Positions 46,501 to 60,885 of a stretch of DNA of 64,000 nucleotides are shown here, in pieces. The stretch comes from Plutella xylostella (taxonomy: Eukaryota; Arthropoda; Insecta; Lepidoptera; Plutellidae). The DNA lies in the NCBI RefSeq assembly GCF_932276165.1, contig NC_063984.1, positions 5,959,501 to 6,023,500 on the forward strand, in the 5' to 3' direction. The position numbers were made by a program, and so were the translations under genes. The notes under the pieces are model-generated. The model was not told where the DNA came from. It ran no database searches and saw only the letters and a list, made by a program, of their open reading frames with translations. The number at the start of each line of letters is the position of its first letter. Positions within the stretch are counted from its first letter, which is position 1.

Positions 46501-49500
46501 ATATTGTTGTACCTACCTATGCCTATTATAATACATAATAATATATTTTTTTATAATTAAGCGGCGGCGGGGCATAAATTAATACAGCTACATTTCAATA
46601 AAAGCTGAATCGTAATGATTGCCGTATATACAACGACATGTGACGCTTTCATCTGTTGTCTTATACCATACATCGCAGGCGACACTCGCGCACCGTGGCA
46701 GCCTTACAACTGGAGTCACACATGGAATACCCATTCGCACTTACAGCTAAATATAGGTTAAAGCACACATTATCGCGACTCGGTGACATCTGCCAGCGCC
46801 TAAAGCCCTCCTTTTTATTACTGTACAGGATAGAGATACTCATAAAAATATTATACAGAGATTATAAAAGCAACTAAGTAAGATATCAAAGGATTCTAAA
46901 GTTTTCACGATTTAATTTGCATGTTTATTGAGAATCGTATTCCGATATGCCGTTATGGGTTTACTTTTTATTGCTGATATTCTGTAGAAGCAGTTTTTAT
47001 GTCGGCTGGTAATTAAATTGTACACATTAAAGCCTTACATTTCACACAAGGCTAAAAACTTGATTTCATCTAGGTAGGCTTTGAATATGTTTACTTATCC
47101 ATTTGTTACCATATTCAAACTGTTTAGGAGTAATTTATTGTCGCTAGAACTTTTCTCTTTCTCGTGAGTACACTCAATTAATACAACTAAGTTAAAAACA
47201 ATAAATTTGCCACCAATAAATAGTAGTATTACGGTACGACAAGTCTGACAAAAAATAAACATATTTTTAATGAGCGGCTGTGAAATAAATTGTACGTTTT
47301 TCGTACTATCATTCATTTCATTGTGTAACGTTGTATAATTGTGGACGCGGCGCAGGGTGGTGGAGGAGTGGTTGTATGTATTTTTCACGAAATTGCAAGC
47401 TTTTGCAGGCGCAATCACTTTGATGCATTTGCGGCTATAAATAACCTTTCACAGGCGCGTTAAATCGAAGCCGACGAGCCAACGAGCCAAACGCCGGCCT
47501 CCGCGCGCGACCACTTGTTACCAGGGAATTATATCTACTACGCAATAAATAATTTACTCTTTGCTACTATGTAAGTAAATTAATTAAATAGTTAGAAACG
47601 TACACTTTGTAGTACCTAGCTACTTTTAATAAAGCAGTTTAGTGATCTCCGCAAAGACATAATACGTAGCTACCGTACTGTACACCTAGCATACACTTCC
47701 GAATGGTTTTAATCATAACGTTCATCTTCATCCGTACTATCACAAAATTATGATACTACTTACATAGTATGTACATATTACATAGTAAATTATTGCAATG
47801 AAAATACTACTACAAAACCGGGAAAAGCGATAGAGCAAATTCAACTTTTCTTGGGACGCTATCCAGAGTGCAAAGTGCAGTCGACCGCAGGCGCTGGAAC
47901 TCGTCCTGTTGCACCTGCGACAATTTTTATAGTATAAATTTGCATTAATTCATTTAGTCCTGTTCGAGCGGCGTATAAATGGGTTAGCCGGTAAGTGGAG
48001 ACGGTACCTGATAGCCGCTCGTGTAATTGCAGATAGGTGACGGCTAGTTCTGCGAGGACTCTGCCTGTTTAATGCTCTCCTGGTACCTGTGCTCATCTTT
48101 ATTTGAATTGTTATCGTTCTATACCTATGGGTTAAATACGAAATAGTACTGAAACAGATGACAGGTAACTAGAATATTCCCATTTTTTTAAAAAACCTTC
48201 GTATAATGAGATTTTAGTCACAATATATCTTTTAGGTCGGAATGGCAAAGGGCCATGAGTATATAGCCCTCACCTTTTCAATCGTTTCCAAATATCCGAT
48301 AAATTCATTCAAACTTAAGTTATTAGTTAAATAACTTTGTTTTTACATGAACCACAAGTCCACAAGAATCCAGACGGACCAGAGCAGCAATGAAACTGAA
48401 AGTGCAGCGGTACGGGAAGGCCCTGATGGCGTTAATTGGCGGTTGCGCGGCGGCGGCGGGGGGGGGCGGGGTGCGAGGGGCGAGGGGTGCGGGGGTGCGC
48501 GGGCGCAGCTTCCGCCGCGACCGGTCTGCGCTGACCCATTGTCCACTGATGTCTTACTGTAATCTTCGCCACAGGAAATGACGCTAATCACAGAACGCAC
48601 GAGCATGGCTGTTGAGTGTGGATTAATAAGGGGTTTACGCCAGTGGGTCATTTTTAAGTCAATATTCCTAACGAGATGCCTTTTAGTATGTTTGTAAGTT
48701 ATAGTAGTGGATAAGGTCAATGCGAGAGTTTTTTTTATTAAATATACAATTGACAAAACGGTAGCATATACGTACTGAATAGTTTTTATTCATTAAAATA
48801 CAATTAATAGTTTTCCCACATGCACCTTAAAGACGTTACGAAGGATCCGGGCTAACGGCGTAGCGGCGTCCGCACGTGCAACAATACGTTATTTGAAGTG
48901 TTTTCCCACGTGAAAAGGCTTTTAAAACCACTCTACTTACTTTATAAAATTTATGGGATTCTCGAAAGTCAAATATTATTAATTATCTTTAAAACCTCAA
49001 AATATTCAGAAATATTGATTGTATAAGAACTAATAAATACAAAATTTAACCAACTATACTTTAAAAATGTTTTCAATATCAAAAAATAATTAGATATCAT
49101 AATAAAAAACAAACTACCACAATGTTTGTAACAGTCGGATTCGTAGCACTTGGCGCGCCACGCGACTCCCATACAAAAGACATCAACGCAGCTCCGCACT
49201 TACTTTGAGCCGCGCTCAACAAAAAACAGCTTTCACCTCGCGTTTGAGCCATATGTAAAACAAAACCACATCAAGTTTTTATGTCAAGCCATTTGATGTG
49301 ATAAAAAATATGAAATAAAAGTTTTTTGATATTCAAAAAAGCGTTAGGGTAAGAATAAAAAGTTGGTTTGGGAGACACGGTTGCTTAGCTTCTTAGCTTG
49401 GCACGGGACAGCGACGCGCAGGGCCATATGGCCATCCACATGCTCCCGTGCTCCCCTCCCCTCCCCTTGTCTCATCACCCCTCCCCCCGCACTCCGCGCG

Positions 49501-52015
49501 TGCTGAACTCGGCCAAATTGCAGGTTATTTGGCCTCATTGAATTAAAACGGCACCCTAACCCCCGGGTTCAAATTGCTGACAACCCGGTGTTAGACCAGC
49601 GACTCCTGTGACACCTTGCCGCGATGAAAGTTATTTGTACGAATGTGTTTTATTATGGTTGATGCATCAAAAAAGCTACCTGCACATATAAACGGAAAAT
49701 CTAATATACCACTGACCCTAGAATACTTTACCAGAATGAGGGACATTTAAAATATGGCGATATGTAATAAGAAAATCAACCACGATTCCTTCAAAGACTT
49801 AAATGAATATTTAGATATTTGAATCAATTATTGGTATTAGTTATTTAAAACCATCACTAACTATACGTTCTGTATTGTTTAATCAATAAAGTACTCGTAT
49901 AAATATGTAAAGCACAGATATATTTTCAGTGAGTACATGTATATAATACTGGTAGTTACCAACTACATTCACAGTACATACCTATACATATCTGGATGCG
50001 CAGGTGCTTCGGCCGCTAACCGTTAAATTAAATGCTTTGTTTAATTTCTTGTTTATTTACCGACTGGTTCACATTTTATAAATCCTTTTGGTATCCAATG
50101 TAAGAATCAATAGTTTATAAATATCAAATAGGTAATGCTAGAGAGAGATAAAGAATGTTAAGAAGACAAAGACGGTAAAGTACCTACTTCAGCGATTTAC
50201 ATCACGATAGAACCAAGACACTGAAACAATTTCATTAGTATAAAAAATCTATTCAACTGGAAAAAAAAAATTACGAAAAAAAATATATCTCTAGGTGATC
50301 GTAAGTTATGTTAAGAGACAGGTATATTAAAACAAAATAAGAAATATTACAGTAAGTAAGTACCTATCAGTAGCGAAAAATATAAAAATAATACTGGTGG
50401 ATTTTTAGCCTGTATGTAAATATTTTTTTTCAAATTTTCATACTTGTGTAAATTTAAAGCCGAGTTAAAATCTATACGGAAAGCCGATAGGAATTGTGTT
50501 TTATGGACTATTTCAGTTTTCATGATCTGTAAAAAACGTGGAAAATGACTTTTTGTGGTTTAATTGCTTTTCGCAGTATGGCAACAATTTATTGTTTGAC
50601 GTTTACAAATGCATTTAGGTCATTTAAATGTGATGTCTATAAATTTTCTTAGCATGTAATTTTCCAGACCGTAAAAATATACTTATACCTAGCTGTATCT
50701 TTTGACAACACATTTTACAGTGGTATTTTCCACTTCTATACATTACATATTCACACTCGCCTGATGAAACCGATAATTAATAGACCGTCAACAGCATGCC
50801 TTGACTAATGCCAAATTCCCCATCACCTCTCACCACGTGACGACATTTTAATTGTTTGACTTTGTTTTAGATTGAGGCAGCAGTCGGGCCGTTATCTGAT
50901 GAATAATGTCCGTTATGATTGGCGAGCAACAGTATGGCGCGCGCGCCATATGTCGCGGCACGTGGCAGAGCTTCTGCTCACTCAGGGATGAACTGTATAC
51001 ACTGAATGCATTAAGTTTGGAGGTTTCGGACATAGATGTATGATGTAATTTTGTGGTGCAGAGCTCACTTAGATTCGATTTAATAGTTGATATTGTGTTT
51101 CTTAATAAATGCATAGCCGCATGATCACTCTCCTGACTATATTGTAGTCTGTTGTTAAAGCTTTTTGTAAGGTTTTCCGTAAAATAAAAAGCTCTCGTCT
51201 TTGATCAGAGTAAGATTCATATAAATGAAATTAAAATTAAAAAAAAAAATGCTAATGTATCATTTTACCACGGTGGTTTTACATTACATTTTGATATAAT
51301 TAAATTATTAGAATAATCGAATGCATAGGTATTTATTTAGATTAATCAGCATATCCACGACTTTCGTATATCGTTGGCAGGGAAGCCAGTGCGCGCGCGC
51401 CGCCCATCCGTCAGCGTAATCGGCTGTTAATCATTTTTCGGTCGACGGGGTTCATTGTGCCCCTCCATGGATTATAATAACACAGCCTATTGGAGCCGTG
51501 CAGAATTTTTCAAATTGCATGCCGCGTTTGCTTAGAGACACACCAAATAAGCGGATGATTTATAACGTGTGGACAACATGTGGTCTCATTTGTGTATGAC
51601 TGAGCTCTGTTATTTTGCTACTGCATGTAATCTAGGTACATACCTACTACCCACTCTCCGACGTCTTACAAAATTATGTTTTAGTCCTCAAAACCACAAG
51701 TGGTCGTATTTTAACAGCGTAGTAAAGGAGTTATAAATGTGTCAGTAAAGTGGAGATAGCCCCTATCACTAAACTAACCCACCATTGACATTGAACTCTT
51801 GAGTTGTCACTTCACCTGAGGATAGTGGGGAAAACTTTGCTTTGTCATACAGCTACAGCTTGGGCTATCTATAAGTGTGCCTTCCATCCAAGCATTACCT
51901 ACCTAACGATGTCTCCCAAATAAACAGATCTGCATTGAAACTGATATCACTCTTGTACCACCTTTATCACCCCACTTCTCAGCTACGTAATCTTTTAGGA
52001 CACCCTGCATACAAT
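40556..52015. other. Gene-poor upstream landscape with short GC-rich islands
   Basis: I find no coding exon over about 11.5 kb. AT-rich DNA is punctuated by GC/CpG-rich or balanced islands at about 40900-41110, 41440-41510, 42440-42530, 44000-44210, 44680-44870, 45225-45300, 45670-45740, 47470-47520, 47840-48080, 48400-48530, 49380-49600, 50930-50970 and 51385-51480. Many contain TAAT homeodomain cores and CG words and none shows repeat structure. They are best read as candidate cis-regulatory modules for the Senseless-type gene. A palindrome around TAGTCTAGAC lies near 46340-46380. Confidence 0.4.
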
Positions 52016-52023
52016 GTACCTAC

Positions 52024-52531
52024 TAGGGCATGCAATACCGCAATACCGGTATCCGTAATACCGGGATCCCGGACAAAATTCTCGCTTTTTTCAAAACCGG
52101 TATTGAAAGTTAATACCGGTATTGAAGTAATACCGGAATTGGACTTTTTTAGGCTATAAATAAAGCGATTAAGATTTAGTTAGCCTTGTGTTCCTATATA
52201 CTGTGAAAGCGCACTTGTTCCCAACCGTTTAATGCAGTTTTCGGCTGCTAGAAATCTACTGTTGACCATGCGCAAACCGACACCGGATGTAAAAAAATAA
52301 ATTATTCTAAAATTTAAACTGTAAATTTAATTCACGTAAAAATCTACAACAAAATACAGAATATGATAGCATTTTCTTGTTTTATTTTGACGTATACGAC
52401 CTTTAAACACAGTATATGCTATTTATTACAAGGAAGTCTAATACCGGTATTAATACCGGGATCCCGGTATTGAGTTGTAATACCGGAACTCAATACCGGT
52501 ATTGAAAATTGTTCCGGTATTGCATGCCCTA
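52024..52531. mobile_element. Non-autonomous hAT element with perfect 8-bp target duplication
   Basis: The element is 508 bp. Its ends share the perfect terminal inverted repeat TAGGGCATGCAATACCG, and it is flanked by GTACCTAC at 52016-52023 and 52532-52539. These are hAT hallmarks. Both subterminal zones are filled with AATACCGGTATT palindromes and CCCGGGAT-type variants. The interior encodes nothing recognisable. Confidence 0.9.
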
Positions 52532-52539
52532 GTACCTAC

Positions 52540-55500
52540 TTTAATTTCTGGGAAGGCAGGTACCTACTTGCTTCCAGCTCCAACCGGCCGCAACTAGACC
52601 TCCCGTACTACCAAACAAATCATGACTTTAAATATCATCCTATTCACTTATCATCATACTCACGAGCAATCAAAAAGTTCCAGTGACAAAAGCAACAAAT
52701 TACTCCTAAATTGCATTAAAATATAACCAACACAAAACGTAAGTAAATATTTCATTCAAATTAAAAAAAAATGGGCTATTTAGTGTCGATATTGTGTAAG
52801 CGGAACGTTTTCATTGCTCGTGAGTGTATTTCATTTCATCACAAAGAGGACTGTTGTAATGGTGTCTCCTACCAGGCCGGACCTCCCCTCGCCAGCAGCG
52901 GCAGCGGTCGTGGCCCGCCGCGCCGCCCGCATGCCGGCGCTGATTCGCATGCCCCGCGCGATGTAGATTACACCCGCGATTGCGTCTAACACGTGTAAGT
53001 AGGTTTAGGCACTCTTATGTGCATAGGTATAGTTGTCCACAGAAGAGCTAACCTTAAAAAGCGATTAGACTGACTGCATGTAGTCTATAGTGTAATCGCT
53101 GCTTTAATAAACACATTCGCCCAGAGCAGCATAATCTCTACATGTATTATTTTGCCTGTAGATCTACTGTAGATGGTATAAAATAACTTACATTTTCACT
53201 TTCTGCAATGGATGTCCACTTTCCCACAGGAAACTAATTAAGCTGTACCCAAACAATGAAAAAAAAGATAACATTTAAGTGCCTTCCCTGACCACTGCCC
53301 ATTTACGAAATTAATGCACCCCATAAAACTAAAACCTAATCACAATCCACTTTTTCTATTACGATTATTTGAGAAATAGATTCAATATGTGACAGTCTCG
53401 ATAAAATATTTCGCAAGAAAGGAAGTGATCAATTTTGTGTTACTATTGCTTGGGGCTAAAACAAATATGTAATCTATATTGTTTTATTGCGTAGTTATTA
53501 GATGCGTCGTGCACCTGGGGCGCAGGTGAGGGGTCGCGGGTTCGACGCCGGCCGGGCACTCGGTGGGAACAACCCTCACCGACCATGGTGTTAATCGTTT
53601 TAGAACATTGCCGTTAATTGAGTCCCTGATAACAGCAATCATGTGAGAACCAAACAAATTGAGTTTCTTTATGATAATGGCGCTGTGAGCTTATGTTTAC
53701 GACTGTTGTTCTCTGCTTTATAGCTAAGTAATAGGTCCCCTGTTAATTCGGTAAGTTACCAACATGTAATCTCGAGTATTAAATCTATGGTAGTGAGTGG
53801 TACAGTCATTGCTATAAATACAAGTACCTATACCTACTTCTGTACCAAGTAGTAGTATTAATTAAAAACTGACAATTACGTAATCGCTTATTAAATAAAT
53901 ATGTATTTATTTCGAAAATTTTGGTACAAAAGTGTATAATACATAAATGCACAGCATGATTATCTATATGTATGTATCTATCTACATATTTAATAAAAGC
54001 GAATATATCTTATTCTTATATATTTATAAAAGCGAAAGGTACATACCTAGTAGGTACTAACGAGGATTAAAAGAAAACAATTCTCATAATATTTACTTCC
54101 TTTATTTCCGATATCAATGTTTATCACGTGTAGTTGAGAGTGTAAGCAGGCAAGCTCGCCACCCCCGCGCCTCAAATTCCGGACACAAGGTACAGTATAG
54201 ACACGCAAACTACACTCTGTAACCCTAAGCTCTATAATATTTTAACTGTATTACTGTACAGTGCAGTGCAACGATGCAACCTGAAGGAAACAGCTAGTCA
54301 GATTTCAGAAGGATTTCTTTCCATTTGCAAACACGACGTGGTTTAAATGGTTTCGATACTTGCTCGACGATAAAAACAATTCATCTGACATAGCAACATT
54401 TTCATTTCACTTATTTAAGTTTTTATCCTCTATCAGATGGCATCGTGGCACTGGACCAAGCATAAATAACGTCGTAACAGCTGATCATAGTAGGTATAGT
54501 TAAGCTGGAAGGGTGTTACAGATTTTAGGTAGATACAATATACACACATACGTTGTAACTTGCAAATAATACCCAGCATGAGGTTTAGACGAGCTATCAG
54601 TTAAAATACACTACAGCAATTAAAGGTTTACAAGCTGTGTCGCTGCTGCTCGCTCCACCGTTCATTACAAACGTAATGAGAGTTAATTAAATATATTGAA
54701 CAAATGATAAGATCGATTATTTCATCATAACGAGACAACAGCTCAGTAAGTAGGTAGGAATACATGTTTCATAGTGTTTGTTGCAAATAAAAGAACAAGT
54801 ATCTCGAATTCTCGACGGAACGAATTGCAGCTGCCTCTTCGCGTCGGTACAACATGTTGTCTACTAGACTCGGTCACAAACAGTGCTGCACATTATAAAT
54901 ACATACATTTTGATAGTAGTTACAGTTGCTACCTACAAACTGTGTGATTACAATGTTTCAAATCTTAAAAATTCATATTTGTGTCATTAAAAAGGGCCCG
55001 TTACAGCCCACTTCAGGCATGGTAATCATATAAAATATGTATTCAATACTTGCATTTACAACATACCTTAAAATAGATAAATGATGATGAGACTTTAACA
55101 TTGTATTTTGGCTTTCAGTTTCATTCTGTCTAAGAAAAAATATTGTAACTTTTTATGACCGGTCAGGTGATACTTATTTTGCACTAGGTATATATGTAAT
55201 TAGGTAAATACTCGTATCATCTGAAATAAATCTTTACATATAGGTATTTGATATTTCTTTATAATACCAACGGAGATCAATGTATCAATATCAATATTCA
55301 CCAGTTGATGGTTTCAAAAATATAGACATTAAATATAACATATTTTTGTATATGTATGTCTTAGGTAAATACAGATAGATTCGAAGGAGTCTTGACCACG
55401 TAAATATTTTTTTAGAGATATGAAGATTATCTATGATGAAATTAATATGAAATCGAAATAGGAGGAAGTTTTTTAATAAACGCAAAATGGCCACTACCCT

Positions 55501-56720
55501 GCATGAATGATTTGTATTTTAACAATTCGGAGCCGACTGGCGAAACTTAATATAGGTACCTAGTTTAAATAGTAAGAAACCCTTAATAATAACAAAAAAA
55601 ATATGTACCGAGAACTGGAAAACTGGATGTTCAGGACTTACAAATAAATGTATGTCTATAGCAATGAAATAAATCAAATAACACCCGTGTTGGTGCCTGC
55701 AGAGTACAGTTCTCCCATATTAATAATGCGCATGCAAGTCTTCGCAAACTGTCGTATTCCCGGAAACACCCGAATCAGTGCCTTAAACATGTTACCTTGT
55801 TATGTAAGTTCTTTTCTGTGTTCCCACTTTAGCACTTTTGTTCGCATTACTGCTACACTATTTCAACAACTTTATTAGTACATGTTTAATATATGGGTGA
55901 GAATAGTAATAGCACATACACAATGTAAATGTACATAAGTTTTCCGGTTCGGGCTAGCGACAGAATAACAGCGTCACGGGGCAGTTCTGTTCCGTGACAA
56001 CAACGCTGAGTCGCCCGGCCCATTCACACTAACCACAACTACTGTAAACCGCCTGTAACAGTAATTCAGTAACTTATTATACAACTACCCACACAATTGT
56101 GAAAAATAATGATGTGTATTTCTATTTTAATAATGTTCCAATTTATTAACTGTGTTCATGTCATGTATGTAGGTAGTTAGTCCAGTACAAATTTAATGTT
56201 TATGTTTTGTATTGTATTGTGTATGTTTGTGAATTAGTGTGAATAAATGGTATGAATTTGAATTTGAATTTTAAACAAAGCGCTTGCATTTTGATCCTTG
56301 TTCGAAAGAAATAGTAGTCAATATCATGTGACACATAATCGAAAACAATTTGGGCTGTCGGTGGCTGTCACCGATCAGTCAAGGGTCTCAAGGTCAAGAT
56401 CAATATTACTTTTGTGGAATTATAAAGAGCTGCAATTACACATCGTTCTTGTTATTTTTTTCAAATGTGAATTTAATTTCAACTTTAAATATTTTTGACG
56501 ATGCCATAGTATGAGGTACATTTAAGAATAAAATATGCGTCACATTGATAGACTTCACTTTGCCAATAAAGCCACACCCAAAAGACCAAGTTTGTAATTG
56601 TAATATTATTGTGAATGATCAGCGCTGTAAATACTTTTGAACTGAGATTTTAATGTAAACATTTTTATTAATGTGAAATAATCAGTGCTGTAAATACTTT
56701 TGAACTGAGATTTAATTTTT
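52540..56720. other. Noncoding region between the hAT and the long inverted repeat
   Basis: No coding exon is convincing. A GC-rich island lies at 52875-52985 and another with a GGGTTCGACGCCGG word at 53510-53580. A mixed block at 55940-56030 has an imperfect hairpin (CGTCACGG/CCGTGAC). At 56610-56720 a unit of about 42 bases ending CTTTTGAACTGAGATTT occurs twice in direct orientation, 60-70 bases apart. Confidence 0.35.
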
Positions 56721-58383
56721 TTTATACAGGGTGTCCCAAAAGTCAACGTCATCCCTTAAAGGGCTGATAGGTCAGCTCATGAGAGGCCAGAATATCACAA
56801 TATGACCTTAGTAAAAACTCTATAATTTTCGAGATATTGACACTTTTATAAATTTCCTGAAAATCGACACCTTGGATCAGTTTTTTGCGTGCCGCCGGTA
56901 CAAAAATCCATATTGTTAGAATTTGTTTGGTGTTGCATCACCCTGTATAGCACTGCTATTGATCGCAGTCAAAAAAAATATCGAGTAATGCTGTATGTTT
57001 AAAAAAAACACGGTTTTCAAAGTCATAAAAGGTAATCGTATTTTTTATAAACAACTTTGACTCTACATACTGTAAAAAAATATACCACGCAAACCTGGCA
57101 ACTTATTTGAAAAGATTGCTCATTTAATGCAGTTTCCAAAATGGTATGAAACGTTGCTATTGTTTCAATTAACAAAAAAGTTATTGCTATTTTAGTACAA
57201 AACGACCTCGATGTAAAATTGTTTGAAGGAAATTTATCTGACTGAATTTATTAAGGGTAAGTCATGTTGGAATGAGTAAAAGTAAAATAGGTGGTGTGGC
57301 CGGGAGTGGGAAAAGAGACAACGTTGTCACAGTTACTAAAAAAAACGCATTTTGAGTATGTTTCTCGAAAAAAGTGGACTATAGCAACTCCACATTCCCC
57401 ATAAATGTAGCGCATGGTAACGTACATTCCTGAGTAGTGCTAATGTGTGATATAATGAAGTAAAACGCTTACACATGTACATTGTACACCCATATTATCC
57501 AAAAAAGGGACAGATCAGTTTGTCATTAACATTACCTCTAATTACTTGTTATTTATTTTAAAGTTATTGTTAAACAAAACCAAACTCTCAAAAATATGAT
57601 TATGACAATTAATGAGTTGTATTTTTTGCTGATTATGTACTTAATATAATAATGTGGTGTTATAATTTTGAGAAATAAAAATAAAAGTCAATAAATGTTT
57701 GTTTTTTTTAAATAAGGTGTAAAAAACGCAAAATATGTTTTATAACAGTTTGGTAAGTTTTTTCTTAGCAATTTTTCCGTCATCTATGTTGCCACGGCTG
57801 ACCCCATCACCTATTTTACTTATACTCATTCCAACATGACTTACCCTTAATAAATTCAGTCAGATAAATTTCCTTCAAACAACTTTACATCGAGGTCGTT
57901 TTTTTACTAAAATAGCAATAACTTTTTTGTTAATTGAAACAATAGCAAGGTTTCATACCATTTTGGAAACTGCATTAAATGAGCAATCTTTTCAAATAAG
58001 GTGCCAGGTTTGCGTGGTATATTTTTTTTACAGTATGTAGAGTCAAAGTTGTTTATAAAAAAATACGATTACCTTTTATGACTTTGAAAATCGTGTTATT
58101 TTTAAACATACAGCATTACTCGATATTTTTTTTGACTGCGATCAATAGCAGGGCTATACAGGGTGATGCAACACCAAACAAATTTTAACAATATGGATTT
58201 TTGTACCGGCGGCACGCAAAAAACTGATCCAAGGTGTCGATTTTCAGCAAATTTATAAAAGTGTCAATATCTCGAAAATTATCGAGTTTTTACTAAGGTC
58301 ATATTGTGATATTCTGGCCTCTCATGAGCTGACCTATCAGCCCTTTAAGGGATGACGTTGACTTTTGGGACACCCTGTATAAA
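56721..58383. mobile_element. 1.66-kb element with about 570-bp terminal inverted repeats
   Basis: The left arm 56721-57291 starts TTTATACAGGGTGTCCCAAA. The right arm 57810-58383 is its reverse complement, ending ...GGGACACCCTGTATAAA, with only scattered mismatches by eye. A noncoding spacer of about 515 bases separates them. The arms include a second, internal TATACAGGGTGATGC word. No transposase is visible, so this is a non-autonomous long-TIR element. Its exact target duplication is unclear because the ends lie in T/A-rich DNA. Any transcript through it would fold into a very long hairpin. Confidence 0.85.
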
Positions 58384-60885
58384 CCTGTGTTTGAAATCCA
58401 TTTCTCCTTATAATATAAACCTTGTGTTATTTAAACCTTCTTTCATCCATCTTTACATCAGCTTCAGTAAGACACTTGAAAAGTACCTACTGTAACATTT
58501 TCGAAGTAAATTTTAATATTATGGAATATTATGAATTATCGAATCAAATTTCGTTACTGATAAATCAATTATCTCTTTTAGCACCAATTACATAATTCTA
58601 CTAAAATTTCATGAAGAAAATGCACTTAACCACTCTAAATACATAATAGTTTTCTAACGCTCGGGAATACGACCGTTGCCGAACAATGACGAAGATTTCT
58701 ATGTGCATTATCAATTTTGGGGAACTGTACTTGCATTGTCTTATGTACATGACTGACATATTTTTTTCAGCCAGATGGGTAATTAGGTAGACCTTATTTT
58801 GTATATATTTCCGTACCAAGGTGAATTTAAATTAAATCAATGGATGAATACGTTAAAGAATAATGACATATGCCATATATTTCAAATTAACAAAATAATT
58901 ATTAAAATATTTTTATTGAATCTTTAAACACGTCATCAAGCTCGTGTAAGTCCCGACATTGCATCGTGGTTACAAGTAATAAAACCAACACAAAATAAAT
59001 TAAACATAAGTGAAAATAGCAAAATACGCGACGAAACTCGTAAAGTTGGTACCGAGTAGCGGCTCGTAACATTCCCGAGCAGATTCTCAACGTTTTCATT
59101 GATTAAGTTGGATTCTGTAACCGGTTTCAACGATTTTATATATCGTTATTAAACGCTGATCGTAAAGTCTGATAACTACAAGGATGTTTATGTTTAAGCA
59201 TTTTATTACTTGCGAGCACAACCCAGGTTCCATATTAAAAAGGAATTGATTAATCTAAAGATAATATAACAGCCCAAATTTAATGGTAACTATAAAGGAA
59301 ACCTAGCCAAACTAAAATAACAAAAGTTTAAAAAGGAACTAAGAATGAGTTTATGTATATAAAATTATATATCTTAAGGTAGAGTCAAAGGGAGGATTGC
59401 TCTGAGATCCCAAGTAATATCATAAAATACATAGAATGTATTATACATCATACTTTACGTAAGAATATATTGATTACGTAGATATCGTGATAAATATGTA
59501 CTTTGTATTGTATCTACTTTTTGACCAGTTCGTCCAAGTTATAATCGATCTCAACTCAAATAATTTTAAGACTTCTTGTGAATATAATACGCTAACAAGT
59601 CAAACAACCAGTTCACATCGACCAAGTCCAAGAATATTACCATGCTGTTGTTAACTTCAGCCAATGTCTTACGGAAGATAAAGCCTGGTAGTGTTATAGA
59701 GATAGTGCTATATAGTACATTGTCTCTAGAGATGCACTACCCACTATTATCGACACACATCGGTTATCACTTGGTCGTTCCGTCAAAACTGTAGATACAT
59801 TAAACCAGTCAGATTAAAGTTTTGGCAAGTAAAGGCAGAAAATATATTTAGCTGCCATCAGGCTAATACAAAACTTTAATCCAACACAAAAATACATATT
59901 TTTCTGCACCCCAAATATCTTAAACAGTAAATTATACTAATATCAAGCCTCGGATTAAGTTCATATAAAGTACGACTCACATATATGGATACAGGAACCT
60001 AGTACATACATATAATTAGTGAACTGGGTAGTTGTATCCATACACGGTGAACTACATTATACAAGGAGCCGCCAAAAGTTGAGACTAGGTATAAACTGAA
60101 ATTTTACTGCTATGATATGGTATGAGTAATGTTACCATGGCTATGCCGTGGTAATTATGAATCACAAAGAGATTTATAGAAAGACATAATTTTGAAATTA
60201 CCGAATATGTAGTCTCAGATCTAATGGCGACGTAATTACACTAACAATGAGCACTAGTATGAAAAAATATTCTCTTCTAACTGCGAATCAATCACAAAAT
60301 ACATAGTTCAACTCCTCTAGGTGGGTATAAGATAAATTTTATCTAAGTATACAAAAGCAGACGTAATATGTATGTGAATATACATTTTCAATATAAGTAG
60401 GTAGTTTATTTAAAGACAGGAAATACGACGGATTAGAATGATCTATGATAAGACCGAGTTATTTCACTATGCATAAGTAACCTGTTTACATAATTCATGA
60501 ATGAAGATAGTAAAAATGTTCCGTTTACAAGGAAAATATACCAGTACCAAAGCGATAGCCGACGCAGTGCCTAGTAAAACTGGAGTTTGGATAATAAGCA
60601 TTTACTGTTCTCCAAAACAGAATAGGTACAATTATAATGGTAAATATGCAGAGTGAAAATTTACCATCAGAATACAGAATATACAAAAAACAAACCTCTC
60701 TGCACCACAACGATACTCATACATTTTCCTTTGAAACATCCCAATTAGTCTACAATATAGCGGATACCTTAAAGTAATTTAGAAACTTTGAACAATGTAA
60801 TATCTAATTCAGCATTTTTGGGTTTACCCTACATCAATAGTTCCCATAGAGAGAACTGCAGTTGCAATTTAAATATTGCTGGTAT
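58384..60885 (-). other. Probable SCHIP1 3' UTR and spacer
   Basis: AT-rich with no coding exon. A minus-strand AATAAA near 58912-58918, followed by A/T-rich sequence, would give SCHIP1 a 3' UTR of about 2 kb, which is plausible for a neural gene. Nearer signals may also be used. Confidence 0.35.

Noticed and set aside
53510..53580. GGGTTCGACGCCGG word resembling a B box
   Set aside because: There is no matching A box and no recurrence in the window, so it is too weak to call a SINE.
55960..56015. Hairpin CGTCACGG...CCGTGAC as a microRNA or regulatory RNA
   Set aside because: The stem is short and interrupted; there is no match to a known microRNA seed that I can recognise.
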